Shown here: in pieces, positions 17,310 through 25,415 of the stretch
How the letters are laid out: each line of letters starts with the position of its first letter
How positions within the stretch are numbered: position 1 is the first letter of the stretch
From: UBA952 sp044361535
Lineage (GTDB): Bacteria; Bacteroidota; Bacteroidia; Flavobacteriales_D; Crocinitomicaceae
Assembly (NCBI GenBank): GCA_044361535.1
Contig: JBIKIQ010000006.1
Span: forward strand, 1-64,000
Direction: 5' to 3'
Length of the DNA stretch: 64,000 bases
Program-made: the position numbers and the translations under genes
The notes under the pieces: generated by a model
What the model saw: only the letters and a program-made list of their open reading frames with translations
Told to the model about the DNA's origin: nothing
The model's database searches: none

Positions 17310-18170
17310 TTACTTAATCGCTTTATTCTTCAATAAGATATCAATCAATGAAATTGAAGCGTTTTCCATTTCATTTACTAAATCATCGATTTTTGCAGTA
17401 ATGTAGTTGTAGAATACCTGTAAGAACATCGCTGAGATAAGACCAAATACCGTAGTTAATAAGGCTACCTTGATACCATCGGCAACCGTAGTAGGTGATA
17501 CCTGACCATCTTTAACGATTTTATCAAATGCCTGAATCATACCGATTACCGTTCCTAAGAAACCTAACATTGGAGAAAGTGCAATAAATAACTGTAACCA
17601 AGAAAGACCTTTTTCCATTAATCCCATTTGTACACCGCCATAAGAAACTACAGATTTTTCAACCATATCAATTCCTTCTTCAGAACGATCTAACCCTTGG
17701 TAAAAAATAGAGGCAATTGGACCTCTTGTATTTCTACAAAGTTCTTTAGCCTTGTCTACTCCACCATTTTGCAATGCTTTCTCAACATCATTTAAAAACT
17801 TTTCAGTATTAATTGTTGAAAGGTTAAGATAAATAATTCTTTCAATTGATAATGCAATACCAATAATCATACAGATTAACACTGGTGTCATCCACAATGG
17901 ATCTCCCTCGATGTATTTTTGCTTCAATGTTTGAACGAAATCAAGTTGAGGCTCTGCTGCTTCAGCTTTTTTATCTTCTTTTCCTGCTTTTGCTGCATCC
18001 GCTACGTTATTAGCAGAAGCATTTTCGGAAGCATTAGCCGATGCATTTTCTACAGCAGCCTCTTTTTTATCAGCAGATTCCTTAGATGCAGGAGTCTTTG
18101 CAAACGATGATACAGCTATTCCAAAAACAACTGCAAGTGTCAAAATCCAAGATTTAGTTACGTTTTTCAT
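17310..18170 (-). CDS. MotA/TolQ/ExbB proton channel family protein
   Basis: A 286-residue protein with an N-terminal signal-like helix, then an unusual low-complexity Ala/Glu/Lys/Asn stretch (residues ~25-75, with repeated N-A-S-A / E-N-A-S-A). Three membrane helices follow; the core has G-L-S-W-L-Q-L-F-I-A-L-S-P-M-L-G-F-L-G-T-V near residue 190 and K-V-A-L-L-T-T-V-F-G-L near residue 230, both standard for ExbB. It is the first gene of the exb cluster, preceded by a good promoter at 18205-18234. The Ala-rich insert is probably periplasmic and of unknown use. Confidence 0.92.
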   Translation of the reverse strand: MKNVTKSWILTLAVVFGIAVSSFAKTPASKESADKKEAAVENASANASENASANNVADAAKAGKEDKKAEAAEPQLDFVQTLKQKYIEGDPLWMTPVLICMIIGIALSIERIIYLNLSTINTEKFLNDVEKALQNGGVDKAKELCRNTRGPIASIFYQGLDRSEEGIDMVEKSVVSYGGVQMGLMEKGLSWLQLFIALSPMLGFLGTVIGMIQAFDKIVKDGQVSPTTVADGIKVALLTTVFGLISAMFLQVFYNYITAKIDDLVNEMENASISLIDILLKNKAIK

Positions 18171-18204
18171 ACAATTAACTTTATTTACTCAATTATTAAG
18201 GTTA

Positions 18205-18234
18205 CAAATTTACACTTTAATTTAAAAAATACAA
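18205..18234 (-). promoter_or_regulatory. Promoter of the exbB-exbD-exbD-metG cluster
   Basis: On the minus strand TTG (18234-18232) lies 19 bases upstream of TAAATTTG (18212-18205), the spacing expected for Bacteroidota promoters. Predicted start of transcription is about 18198, leaving a leader of roughly 28 bases before the exbB ATG at 18170. Confidence 0.6.
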
Positions 18235-18291
18235 CGAAAAATTAACTTAACAATAATTTAATATTGCAATGTTTTTCGTTTCAAAACATTT

Positions 18292-18506
18292 CGAACCCGA
18301 GGGTTCTCATCCACTCCTCCTTCACTTTGTTGCGGAGAGAGAGGGATTTGCTTCGCAGGTCTCCGTTTCACTCCGGCACGAACCCGAGGGTTCTCATCCA
18401 CTCCTCCTTCACTTTGTTGCGGAGAGAGAGGGATTTGCTTCGCAGGTCTCCGTTTCACTCCGGCACGAACCCGAGGGTTCTCATCCACTCCTCCTTCACT
18501 TTGTTG
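18292..18506 (-). repeat. Tandem 87-bp repeats containing the 3' end of tRNA-Ser
   Basis: The motif CGAACCCGAG starts at 18292, 18379 and 18466, an exact period of 87 bp; two full units and a third that runs into the tRNA. Each unit contains a 15-bp copy of the tRNA-Ser 3' acceptor/T-arm strand (GGAGAGAGAGGGATT at 18334 and 18421; the genuine one is at 18508). Each also has a GAACC-CTCG-GGTTC hairpin sharing nine bases with the T arm. On the tRNA strand the array is the 3' trailer. Because 87 is divisible by three, spurious frames run through it. No spacers, so not a CRISPR. Confidence 0.9.
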
Positions 18507-18594
18507 CGGAGAGAGAGGGATTCGAACCCTCGATACACTTTTGGCGTATACACACTTTCCAGGCGTGCTCCTTCAACCACTCGGACACCTCTCC
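18507..18594 (-). tRNA. tRNA-Ser, anticodon GGA
   Basis: An 88-nt class II tRNA. The acceptor stem GGAGAGG pairs with TCTCTCC, with discriminator G73 at 18507. The anticodon loop is CTGGAAA (anticodon GGA), a long variable arm follows, and the T arm contains GGTTCGAATCC. CCA is not encoded (the next bases are CAA). It lies between the exb cluster and a secreted protease; its trailer holds the 87-bp tandem repeats. Confidence 0.95.
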
Positions 18595-18653
18595 GTTTAA
18601 GAGGCGCTAAATTACAATAATTTTCAAACTAGCCAATAGTAAAGAGGAATAAT

Positions 18654-21071
18654 TTATTGCTTAATTATTCTTTTCGTTATTGAACCGTCAATACCAACAA
18701 GTTTTACATTGTAAATGCCATTAGATAATGCCCCTGTTGACAAATTATACAATTTAACATTTTCATTTACTCCAGTTTTAACAACCACTCTTCCTGTCAA
18801 ATCAACCAATTGAATTTCAGTAAAATTGTAATCTACACTTCCTAAATCAACGTTTAATTCACTTGAAGTAGGATTTGGATAAACAAGAATTTGATCAGCA
18901 TTCAATTCAGAAATTCCAACATTTCCTCCCTGGGCTATATTAACTGTGTAATCTTCTGTTTCCCCGTAAGCTGCAACTGCACAAGGGTCAATAGGTGCTC
19001 CGCCTTGAGTAGCATCTGAATAAGAAATTCTTACACGCATTCTAACTGCTCCTGTTGTTGCGGTTGTTGGAACAGTAAATGTAAATTGGTTACTCCATCC
19101 AGCAGCAACTAATACGTACCCCACTCTTTCAGCTGCAGAAAACGTAAAATCATTGTTGTAATCGATCCAAACTGCAATTTCGTCATCCGTATATGCCTGT
19201 CCAATATTTGCTCCAACCGCTGGAGTTACTGTCACTGAATATTGCATTCCTTTTGTTAAAGAAGTTGATGAATTTAGGTAGGCTGCATATCCTCCTGTTG
19301 TACATGCTGTTGTATTGTTGATTGTATTCAATGTTACATTCTGAATATACTCATCACATGCACTTGTTACAGATGGAGAACATGGACCGGTTGCTTGTGC
19401 TACAATGATATAATTGTTTTTCGTTTCTACATCAGAACCTTGAGCATTAGAGGCAGTCAAAGAAACTGTATATTGACCTACTGTATTAAATGTCACTTGT
19501 GGATTTTGTGATGTTGCCGTTGTTCCTCCTGCATACGCCCATCCTGTAGCTGGTGTAATTGACCATGCCCAAGAGGTTGGAATGCCTGATGATTGATCAG
19601 TGAATGAAACCGTTGTGCCTGGAGTAACATTTGTCTGATTAGCAACAAAATTAGCTACTGGAGCCACTGGCGTTGTTGGCGTACATGGGTCTAAAGATCC
19701 TGCCAATGTCAATACACCTGAATTTGTTGGGTCCAACCAAGGTTTTAATTGTCGATTAGATGCTGTTCCATTTGATGTCCAGTGATAAGACATTTTGCCA
19801 TATTGATCCGGAGAAGACAGTGCGTTACAAAAAGAACTTCCTCCTGTTAATGTCCCAATGATATATCCTTGACTATTGTTAAATAACGGAGAACCTGATG
19901 AACCTCCTTCTGTAACCCCATGTCCATTAGCATTGGCCGTCCATGTTACTCTCCAATGAGAACCCGATGCGCTTCCCCATTGGGTAGAAAATGTATTGCC
20001 TGTAAAAGTTGAGATTTTCTTAATGTCTCCTGCAGGATGATGAATTCCTGTTCCACCAGTTGTTGCAGTGTTATTTGCATTCCAACCATTCCAATAGGCG
20101 TTAAAGTTTGTTGATTTTAAGGTAGTAACAATATTTGCAGTATTGTTTGCTGATCCTAATTGAACCAAAAGAAAATCTGATCCAGAACTGCCCCCATTAT
20201 CACCTGAGTCAGCAATTCGAAGACAGCCTGTTATAAAGTAATCATCAAGTGTACCGGCAACTGAAGGATTTGTACAGTTTGGAGATTCATATCTAAAATA
20301 GAATTTCCATTGTGTCATATTTGAAGCGCTAGCCGAAACTCCACAATGCAAAGCAGTTAGAAAATAGGGTTTGCAATCTTGTGCAGTATTATTTATTAAT
20401 GACCCAGTACACCAACCGGATTGTCCTCCCTCTACAACTAAAATTCGAGCTACTCCTTTTTTCTCATCTTGCCAAGTATCCCCTACTGGAGAACAATTAA
20501 CATTTACCTCACATGCTTCAGACTCATTAATTTTTTGTTGAGAGGCAAATCCAGTAGAACGATAATTGTGCATTACTCGATCAATATGAATTTCTGAAGG
20601 CTGTGTATTAGCCGGCTCATTTAAAACCAAAATTAAATCATCTCCTTGGCATAACGCTGCATTTTGAGTAAATGCTTCTTGAACATCAGCAATGGTCATT
20701 GTATTATGAACTTTACGCCCGTTCACACTTAAAACATCAAAAGTGGTGTTTCCATAAATTTTGAAAGTTTGAAAAAGAATACTTAATGCTTCAGCACCTT
20801 CAGAACTTACACGCAATTTCCAAGTCCGACTTCCATTCGTGTTGGTCGCCCAAACTCCAGAATTTTCAGTTGTGATATTAGTAAACTGAGCAACACCGAT
20901 TCGATATAAAATTCCTTGTTTATCACGTACAACATCTTCGTCTGCTAATTGTTGACGGTTGATTTTTGGAAATTCAATGGTAGGAATCCCATCAGGTGAG
21001 CTTCCCCAAATTTGAGAATAAAGGGCGTTTGCAAATAGAATTGCCGAAAAAAGAAGTAGTAGTTTTTTCAT
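18654..21071 (-). CDS. T9SS-secreted trypsin-like serine endopeptidase with PKD, GEVED and type A sorting domains
   Basis: An 805-residue secreted protein. A signal peptide (residues 1-19) is followed by a propeptide-like region. The chymotrypsin-fold catalytic domain resembles lysyl endopeptidase: His242 in T-A-L-H-C-G, Asp299 in S-D-F-L-L-V, Ser392 in G-G-S-S-G-S-P. Then come a PKD domain (~470-550), a GEVED domain (~575-705, ending E-T-E-D-Y-T-V-N-I) and a T9SS type A sorting domain (last ~80 residues, V-Y-P-N-P-T-S). Exported by Sec, moved across the outer membrane by T9SS, probably for nutrient protein degradation. Lys specificity is not established. Confidence 0.92.
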   Translation of the reverse strand: MKKLLLLFSAILFANALYSQIWGSSPDGIPTIEFPKINRQQLADEDVVRDKQGILYRIGVAQFTNITTENSGVWATNTNGSRTWKLRVSSEGAEALSILFQTFKIYGNTTFDVLSVNGRKVHNTMTIADVQEAFTQNAALCQGDDLILVLNEPANTQPSEIHIDRVMHNYRSTGFASQQKINESEACEVNVNCSPVGDTWQDEKKGVARILVVEGGQSGWCTGSLINNTAQDCKPYFLTALHCGVSASASNMTQWKFYFRYESPNCTNPSVAGTLDDYFITGCLRIADSGDNGGSSGSDFLLVQLGSANNTANIVTTLKSTNFNAYWNGWNANNTATTGGTGIHHPAGDIKKISTFTGNTFSTQWGSASGSHWRVTWTANANGHGVTEGGSSGSPLFNNSQGYIIGTLTGGSSFCNALSSPDQYGKMSYHWTSNGTASNRQLKPWLDPTNSGVLTLAGSLDPCTPTTPVAPVANFVANQTNVTPGTTVSFTDQSSGIPTSWAWSITPATGWAYAGGTTATSQNPQVTFNTVGQYTVSLTASNAQGSDVETKNNYIIVAQATGPCSPSVTSACDEYIQNVTLNTINNTTACTTGGYAAYLNSSTSLTKGMQYSVTVTPAVGANIGQAYTDDEIAVWIDYNNDFTFSAAERVGYVLVAAGWSNQFTFTVPTTATTGAVRMRVRISYSDATQGGAPIDPCAVAAYGETEDYTVNIAQGGNVGISELNADQILVYPNPTSSELNVDLGSVDYNFTEIQLVDLTGRVVVKTGVNENVKLYNLSTGALSNGIYNVKLVGIDGSITKRIIKQ

Positions 21072-21091
21072 AGTTTAAAGTTTTAGAAAAA

Positions 21092-21099
21092 CAAATATA
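21092..21099 (-). promoter_or_regulatory. -7 promoter box TATATTTG (minus strand)
   Basis: Perfect TAnnTTTG on the minus strand 20 bases before the protease ATG, giving a short leader. No clear -33 motif. Confidence 0.4.
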
Positions 21100-21254
21100 A
21101 AAAGAAATTGGTGTAATGAAAAAAAAGCTTTAATAACATTTAAAAAAGCTTTTACAGGAAAAATTGACTTGGGTAAAAAATGCCTTTTATTTACTTGATT
21201 TGATAAAATTTTTGAGTGCTGGTAACAAATTGAAATTTTGTTCGTCCTTTACAT

Positions 21255-21737
21255 GTGACAATCAACGAATATAACCAATGTGTAGATGATTATGCCGATG
21301 CACTTTATCGCTTTGCTAGAAAAAGTGTAAATGATTCGGAATTGGCGAAAGATTTTGTGCAAGACGCATTTGAAAAATTATGGGTTAAGTTACCAACTGT
21401 TCAATCTGGAAAAGGAAAAGCATATCTATTTGCAACCATACACAATGCTGCTATCGATTTTCATAGAAAAGAAAAGACAAAATCTGAACATTTAAAAACC
21501 AGTAAAAATTCCATCTATGAAATTCCTCCAATAGATCTAAAGGAGCAAATGAATCGGGCTGTATCTTTATTAACCGAAATTCAACGACATGTCATAATGT
21601 TGCGTGATTACGAGGGTTATTCGTATGATGAAATTGGACAAATAACAAATTTAACCGAACATCAAGTAAAGGTTTACATTTTTAGAGCAAGACAACATTT
21701 GAAAGAATACCTAGTTTCTGTGGAAAACCTCTTGTAG
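21255..21737 (+). CDS. ECF-type RNA polymerase sigma-70 factor
   Basis: A 160-residue ECF sigma factor. Region 2 contains D-F-V-Q-D-A-F-E-K-L-W near residue 35 and A-Y-L-F-A-T-I-H-N-A-A-I-D near residue 57. Region 4 contains L-R-D-Y-E-G-Y-S-Y-D-E-I-G with a helix-turn-helix near residues 120-140. It starts with GTG at 21255; an overlapping ATG two bases earlier is out of frame. The next gene begins 8 bases after the stop and has anti-sigma-like layout. This trio (sigma, membrane regulator, beta-barrel) recalls Bacteroidota envelope-response modules, but the signal is unknown. Confidence 0.88.
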   Translation: MTINEYNQCVDDYADALYRFARKSVNDSELAKDFVQDAFEKLWVKLPTVQSGKGKAYLFATIHNAAIDFHRKEKTKSEHLKTSKNSIYEIPPIDLKEQMNRAVSLLTEIQRHVIMLRDYEGYSYDEIGQITNLTEHQVKVYIFRARQHLKEYLVSVENLL

Positions 21738-21745
21738 TTGAAATT

Positions 21746-22795
21746 ATGATAAATACATCCAACATATCTATTTATTTATCTAAACTTAGTTCGGGAGAAT
21801 TGACTGAGGAAGAATTTGATTTGTTATTGAATTTTTTAGAAAAAACTGAATCTCAAAAAGAAACCTATTCAGACAAAGAGTTTGTCCTTGATGAAAATTT
21901 CAAAGAGTCATTGCGAAAGGTTGATCCTGCTTTCCCTGTTAATTTTTCCATAGTTGGTGAGATTTCAGAGGAACTTTTTTTTGTAGCTGCCATTGAAAAT
22001 CAATTAACAGAAGGTGAAAGAATTTATTTCGACAATAAACTTGCATCTGACCAGGAATTTGAAATGAAGTATCAAATTTTAAAAAAAACCATCTTACCGG
22101 TTGATTCATTCATCTTTCCCGAGAAAAAAAAACTAAAGCAAAAATCTTCGTTTAATATATTGAAACCAATATTTTGGTCATCTGTGGCTGCCTCTTTATT
22201 ATTCTTTGTATGGTTTACAAATAAAACAGAAGATCCCATTGTCACTAATTTGGCAAAAAACACTGATCAAACATACCGAACCAATAAAGAAAAACATGCA
22301 AATTCAGATTCATTGGTTAAAAACAAAAACACGCAAATTAAAAAAGCACTCTTTTACTATTCAACACGATTTTCGGCAAAGAGTGATACAAATTCAGAGT
22401 TTCCTCGTAAGATTAATGATGTAATAACTGATGATAATGCATCGAAAAAAGATACGAATATTGAAGAAAGCATTCAAATTGATAGGGAAATCCAAAATGA
22501 AGTGGCCGAAAATAAAATCAAAGAAAATAATATACTCTCATCAACAAAACCTCTTGATCTTTCTGAAAAAAAGAAGATAGAAAGTTTAACTCTGGGCCAA
22601 TTTATAAATAGACGGGTAAACAAATGGCTTTACAGAAAACAAAAGCCTGATAAACAAGACAAATATTATGCTTTAACAACAGTATTAAAACGCACTCTGA
22701 ATATAGATGTTAAACTCAAAAAAACTCCCGGAAAAGAAGAAAAATTAATGTTAACTAGTTTATCAATCGGAAAATTTAAATATGAACATAAATAA
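21746..22795 (+). CDS. Single-pass membrane protein, putative anti-sigma factor
   Basis: A 349-residue protein: acidic soluble N-terminal part (residues 1-140, with L-T-E-G-E-R-I-Y-F-D-N-K-L, typical of bacteroidete anti-sigma-like proteins), one membrane helix near residues 146-160, and a Lys/Asn-rich external part with no known domain. Gene order directly after an ECF sigma factor (8-base gap) and its topology support an anti-sigma role. No zinc-binding or FecR motif was seen, so this is inference from context. Confidence 0.6.
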   Translation: MINTSNISIYLSKLSSGELTEEEFDLLLNFLEKTESQKETYSDKEFVLDENFKESLRKVDPAFPVNFSIVGEISEELFFVAAIENQLTEGERIYFDNKLASDQEFEMKYQILKKTILPVDSFIFPEKKKLKQKSSFNILKPIFWSSVAASLLFFVWFTNKTEDPIVTNLAKNTDQTYRTNKEKHANSDSLVKNKNTQIKKALFYYSTRFSAKSDTNSEFPRKINDVITDDNASKKDTNIEESIQIDREIQNEVAENKIKENNILSSTKPLDLSEKKKIESLTLGQFINRRVNKWLYRKQKPDKQDKYYALTTVLKRTLNIDVKLKKTPGKEEKLMLTSLSIGKFKYEHK

Positions 22796-22852
22796 CTGTA
22801 ACATTACAATTAACAATACGTCAAAATAAGAAAAACACTATGAAATAAGCAT

Positions 22853-22892
22853 AAAGAGATTTTCTATAAAACACTGATGAATAAATCTCTTT
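22853..22892. other. Inverted repeat AAAGAGATTT / AAATCTCTTT
   Basis: A perfect 10-bp stem (22853-22862 with 22883-22892) and a 20-base loop in the 137-bp gap between the anti-sigma gene and the beta-barrel gene. It lacks a T tract, so it is not a clear terminator. Possible operator or RNA hairpin in the leader of the gene at 22933. Confidence 0.35.
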
Positions 22893-22932
22893 TGCGATTC
22901 CATATGACCGATAAAAAACAAATTATACACAT

Positions 22933-23997
22933 ATGAAAAACGTACTACTTTATTTATTGATTATCCTTAGCATCAGCGTTAACGCTCAAAAAACTGACAA
23001 AAGAATTATTCATATCAGTGGGGATGATACGCTCATAATGGAAATGAATGGAATGACTGGGGATATAGATTCTTTAATTGAAAAAACCCTAAAATCATTC
23101 TATAAAATAGAGGGGGAAGATGGTTTTAATCAAATTGATTTTTCATTTGACTCTCTTTTCACAAAAGAAATGGATATTCGAATGGAAAAAGACGGTTCTT
23201 CGACAGAAAAAGATTCTGTTAAAATTAAGCTGGGAAAAATGAACATTGTAATAATTGAAGATAAAGAAATAGAGGGAAAACCTAAGAAATATCAAGATCG
23301 AAAAATTATTATTGACAAGGATATTCAATTGGAAGATCAAGAAAAAGTCTCCAAAAATAACAGTTTAAAAAAATCTAATGATAACGATTTTACTTATTGG
23401 GCAGGACTTAGTTATGGCGTAAATGGAATGCTAAATACAGATGGGAAATTCACAACAGAAAGTGATGCTGATTTCTTACAATTTGATTACGCCAAAAGCT
23501 ATGAAATTCAATTTAATGTTTTGGAAAAAAGGTTTCCAATTTTAAATGAATACATAGGGGTTAGCACAGGACTTGGATTTAAGTGGAACCGATTTACCAT
23601 AGAAAATAACGGTATTGAAGTGAACTACAATGATACGCTATTATTTACAAGCGCCAATTTAAATCCATACAAACGCAGTACATTACGAAGTGCCTATATC
23701 CAAGCTCCGATTTTATTCGAATTTTCATCAAATAAAAATCAAGATAAGGCATGGCATTTATCCGTAGGGGTTGTTGGAGGACTTAGAATTGGATCAAGTT
23801 GGAGGACAAAAACCGGCAATGACGTTACCAACATCAAGGGTGATTTTAATTTCAGGCCTTTTACCGCATCAGCATTGGCAATGATTGGATATAATGACGT
23901 TAGTTTGTACTTAAATTACGGGCTTTCAGATGTTTTCGATAAAAATGCAGCGCCAAAAACAAGAGTGGTTTCAGCGGGTGTATTCTTGAATTTTTAA
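22933..23997 (+). CDS. Outer-membrane beta-barrel protein (PorT-like), ECF module target
   Basis: A 354-residue protein with signal peptide (residues 1-18). The first ~130 mature residues are charged and rich in Asp/Lys. The C-terminal 210 residues form amphipathic strands typical of an eight- to ten-stranded barrel (W-A-G-L-S-Y-G-V-N-G, Y-I-G-V-S-T-G-L-G-F, I-Q-A-P-I-L-F-E-F) and end in V-F-L-N-F, a terminal aromatic as in outer-membrane proteins. It is clearly related to the barrel at 52959-53741. It follows the sigma/anti-sigma pair; a regulatory link is inferred. Confidence 0.75.
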   Translation: MKNVLLYLLIILSISVNAQKTDKRIIHISGDDTLIMEMNGMTGDIDSLIEKTLKSFYKIEGEDGFNQIDFSFDSLFTKEMDIRMEKDGSSTEKDSVKIKLGKMNIVIIEDKEIEGKPKKYQDRKIIIDKDIQLEDQEKVSKNNSLKKSNDNDFTYWAGLSYGVNGMLNTDGKFTTESDADFLQFDYAKSYEIQFNVLEKRFPILNEYIGVSTGLGFKWNRFTIENNGIEVNYNDTLLFTSANLNPYKRSTLRSAYIQAPILFEFSSNKNQDKAWHLSVGVVGGLRIGSSWRTKTGNDVTNIKGDFNFRPFTASALAMIGYNDVSLYLNYGLSDVFDKNAAPKTRVVSAGVFLNF

Positions 23998-24054
23998 TAA
24001 GACTAACTGCCTTTTTAAACAAACTGAAGGTTAAATGAATTTGAAAAACTCGTA

Positions 24055-25365
24055 TTAGCTCGAATAAATTTCATCAAGCGCTTCACAGAACAAGCTTGTT
24101 GCTTCTTTAAGAATTTTCTCAGTATGTGCTAGGGAAACAAATCCAACTTCGTAACCACTTGGCCCTAGATAAACTCCTCTGTTCAACAAGGCAGCGTGCA
24201 GTTCATTAAACTTTGTCATATCTGGATTGATGGAGTCGGCATCTTGAATACGCTTTTTGCCATCAAAAGAGAGCCAAAAAATTGACCCAATTTGAACGAT
24301 TTCAAAATTGTATTCTTTTGAAATGGCATGTTTGTTAATGGAATTAACCATTGTTTTTGTTCGTGATTCTTGATCTTCGTAGAATCCAGGTTGGTTACAA
24401 GTTGTTAGCTGGGCAATACCTGCGGACATAGCAACTGGATTTCCTGATAAAGTTCCTGCTTGATAAACAGGGCCATCGGGTGACACAAAAGACATGATTT
24501 CATTCTTTGCTCCGTAAGCTCCAACGGGAAGACCTCCACCTATAATTTTCCCATATGTAACAATATCTGGCTTGATCCCATAGACCTCAGCTGCTCCACC
24601 AAAAGCGACTCTGAAACCAGAAATTACCTCATCAAAAATCAATAAAACTCCCAACTCTGAGCACCATTCCCTCAAATGAGTTAAGAATGTTTTGTCTTGC
24701 AGAAGTAATCCATTGTTTGCAGGAATAGGTTCAATAATAACACAAGCTAATTCCTCACGATAGTGAACCAAGGTTTCACGTAATTGAGTTAAATCATTTA
24801 AGGGTAAAACCAACGTTTCATTTGCTAAAGCCTCAGGCACGCCTGCACTTGATGAAGTGCCAAGCGTTACTAATCCACTGCCTGCTTTTACCAACAAGGC
24901 ATCTACATGTCCATGATAACATCCTTCAAACTTTAAAATTTTTGATTTACCAGTAACTCCGCGAGCTAATCGAATGGCAGACATAACCGCTTCAGTTCCA
25001 GAACTAACAAATCGCAATTTATCAATGAAGGGAATTCTGCCTAGAATCAATTCTGCCAATTCATTTTCCAATCTGGTAGGAGCACCAAAACTAGCTCCAT
25101 TTGCCATAGTGGCTACCACGTTATTAAATACATCTTGATTGTTATGACCTAAAATCAACGGACCCCAGCTGCAACAAAAGTCAATAAATTGATTACCGTC
25201 TTCATCCCAAATATAAGCACCATCTCCCTTTTTGATAAAAAGCGGAGTTCCCCCAACAGATTTAAAAGCTCGCACTGGCGAATTCACGCCGCCGGGAAAA
25301 TAGGTTTTTGATTTTGCAAAAAGTTCTGCTGAAACTGTTCGATTGATGGTGGTCTTGGTATCCAT
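24055..25365 (-). CDS. hemL: Glutamate-1-semialdehyde 2,1-aminomutase
   Basis: A PLP enzyme that converts glutamate-1-semialdehyde to 5-aminolevulinate, the start of tetrapyrrole synthesis by the C5 route. It is 436 residues from the ATG at 25365; a GTG six codons upstream is less likely because the promoter box at 25391-25398 would leave almost no leader. P-G-G-V-N-S-P-V-R-A-F is at residue ~25, G-S-F-G-A-P-T near 92, F-D-E-V-I-S-G-F-R near 240, and the Schiff-base lysine is K273 in Y-G-K-I-I-G-G-G. Divergent from kynU, 51 bp apart. Confidence 0.93.
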   Translation of the reverse strand: MDTKTTINRTVSAELFAKSKTYFPGGVNSPVRAFKSVGGTPLFIKKGDGAYIWDEDGNQFIDFCCSWGPLILGHNNQDVFNNVVATMANGASFGAPTRLENELAELILGRIPFIDKLRFVSSGTEAVMSAIRLARGVTGKSKILKFEGCYHGHVDALLVKAGSGLVTLGTSSSAGVPEALANETLVLPLNDLTQLRETLVHYREELACVIIEPIPANNGLLLQDKTFLTHLREWCSELGVLLIFDEVISGFRVAFGGAAEVYGIKPDIVTYGKIIGGGLPVGAYGAKNEIMSFVSPDGPVYQAGTLSGNPVAMSAGIAQLTTCNQPGFYEDQESRTKTMVNSINKHAISKEYNFEIVQIGSIFWLSFDGKKRIQDADSINPDMTKFNELHAALLNRGVYLGPSGYEVGFVSLAHTEKILKEATSLFCEALDEIYSS

Positions 25366-25371
25366 AATATG

Positions 25372-25398
25372 TATCTTTGTCACTAACTAACAAAGTTA
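25372..25398. promoter_or_regulatory. Face-to-face overlapping promoters of hemL and kynU
   Basis: A plus-strand box TATCTTTG (25372-25379) and a minus-strand box TAACTTTG (25398-25391) face each other 11 bases apart. Both predicted start sites fall near 25385. Plus-strand transcription gives a ~31-base kynU leader and minus-strand transcription a ~20-base hemL leader. Polymerase cannot occupy both at once. The -33 elements are poor on both strands. Confidence 0.5.
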
Positions 25399-25415
25399 AT
25401 AATATATTGTGCGCA

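Noticed and set aside
18292..18506. CRISPR array
   Set aside because: Repeats are long, contiguous and carry no unique spacers; no cas genes in the window. The same applies to 45278-45539.
18292..18594. Integrated element at tRNA-Ser with att duplications
   Set aside because: Duplicated tRNA 3' ends look like att sites, but they enclose only 72 bp and no integrase is present. Kept as a possible origin of the repeats, not as a mobile element.
18258..18620. Open frames on both strands through the tRNA-Ser repeat region
   Set aside because: The 87-bp repeat is a multiple of three, so any frame without a stop in one unit stays open. The frames run across tRNA-Ser itself and have no family match.
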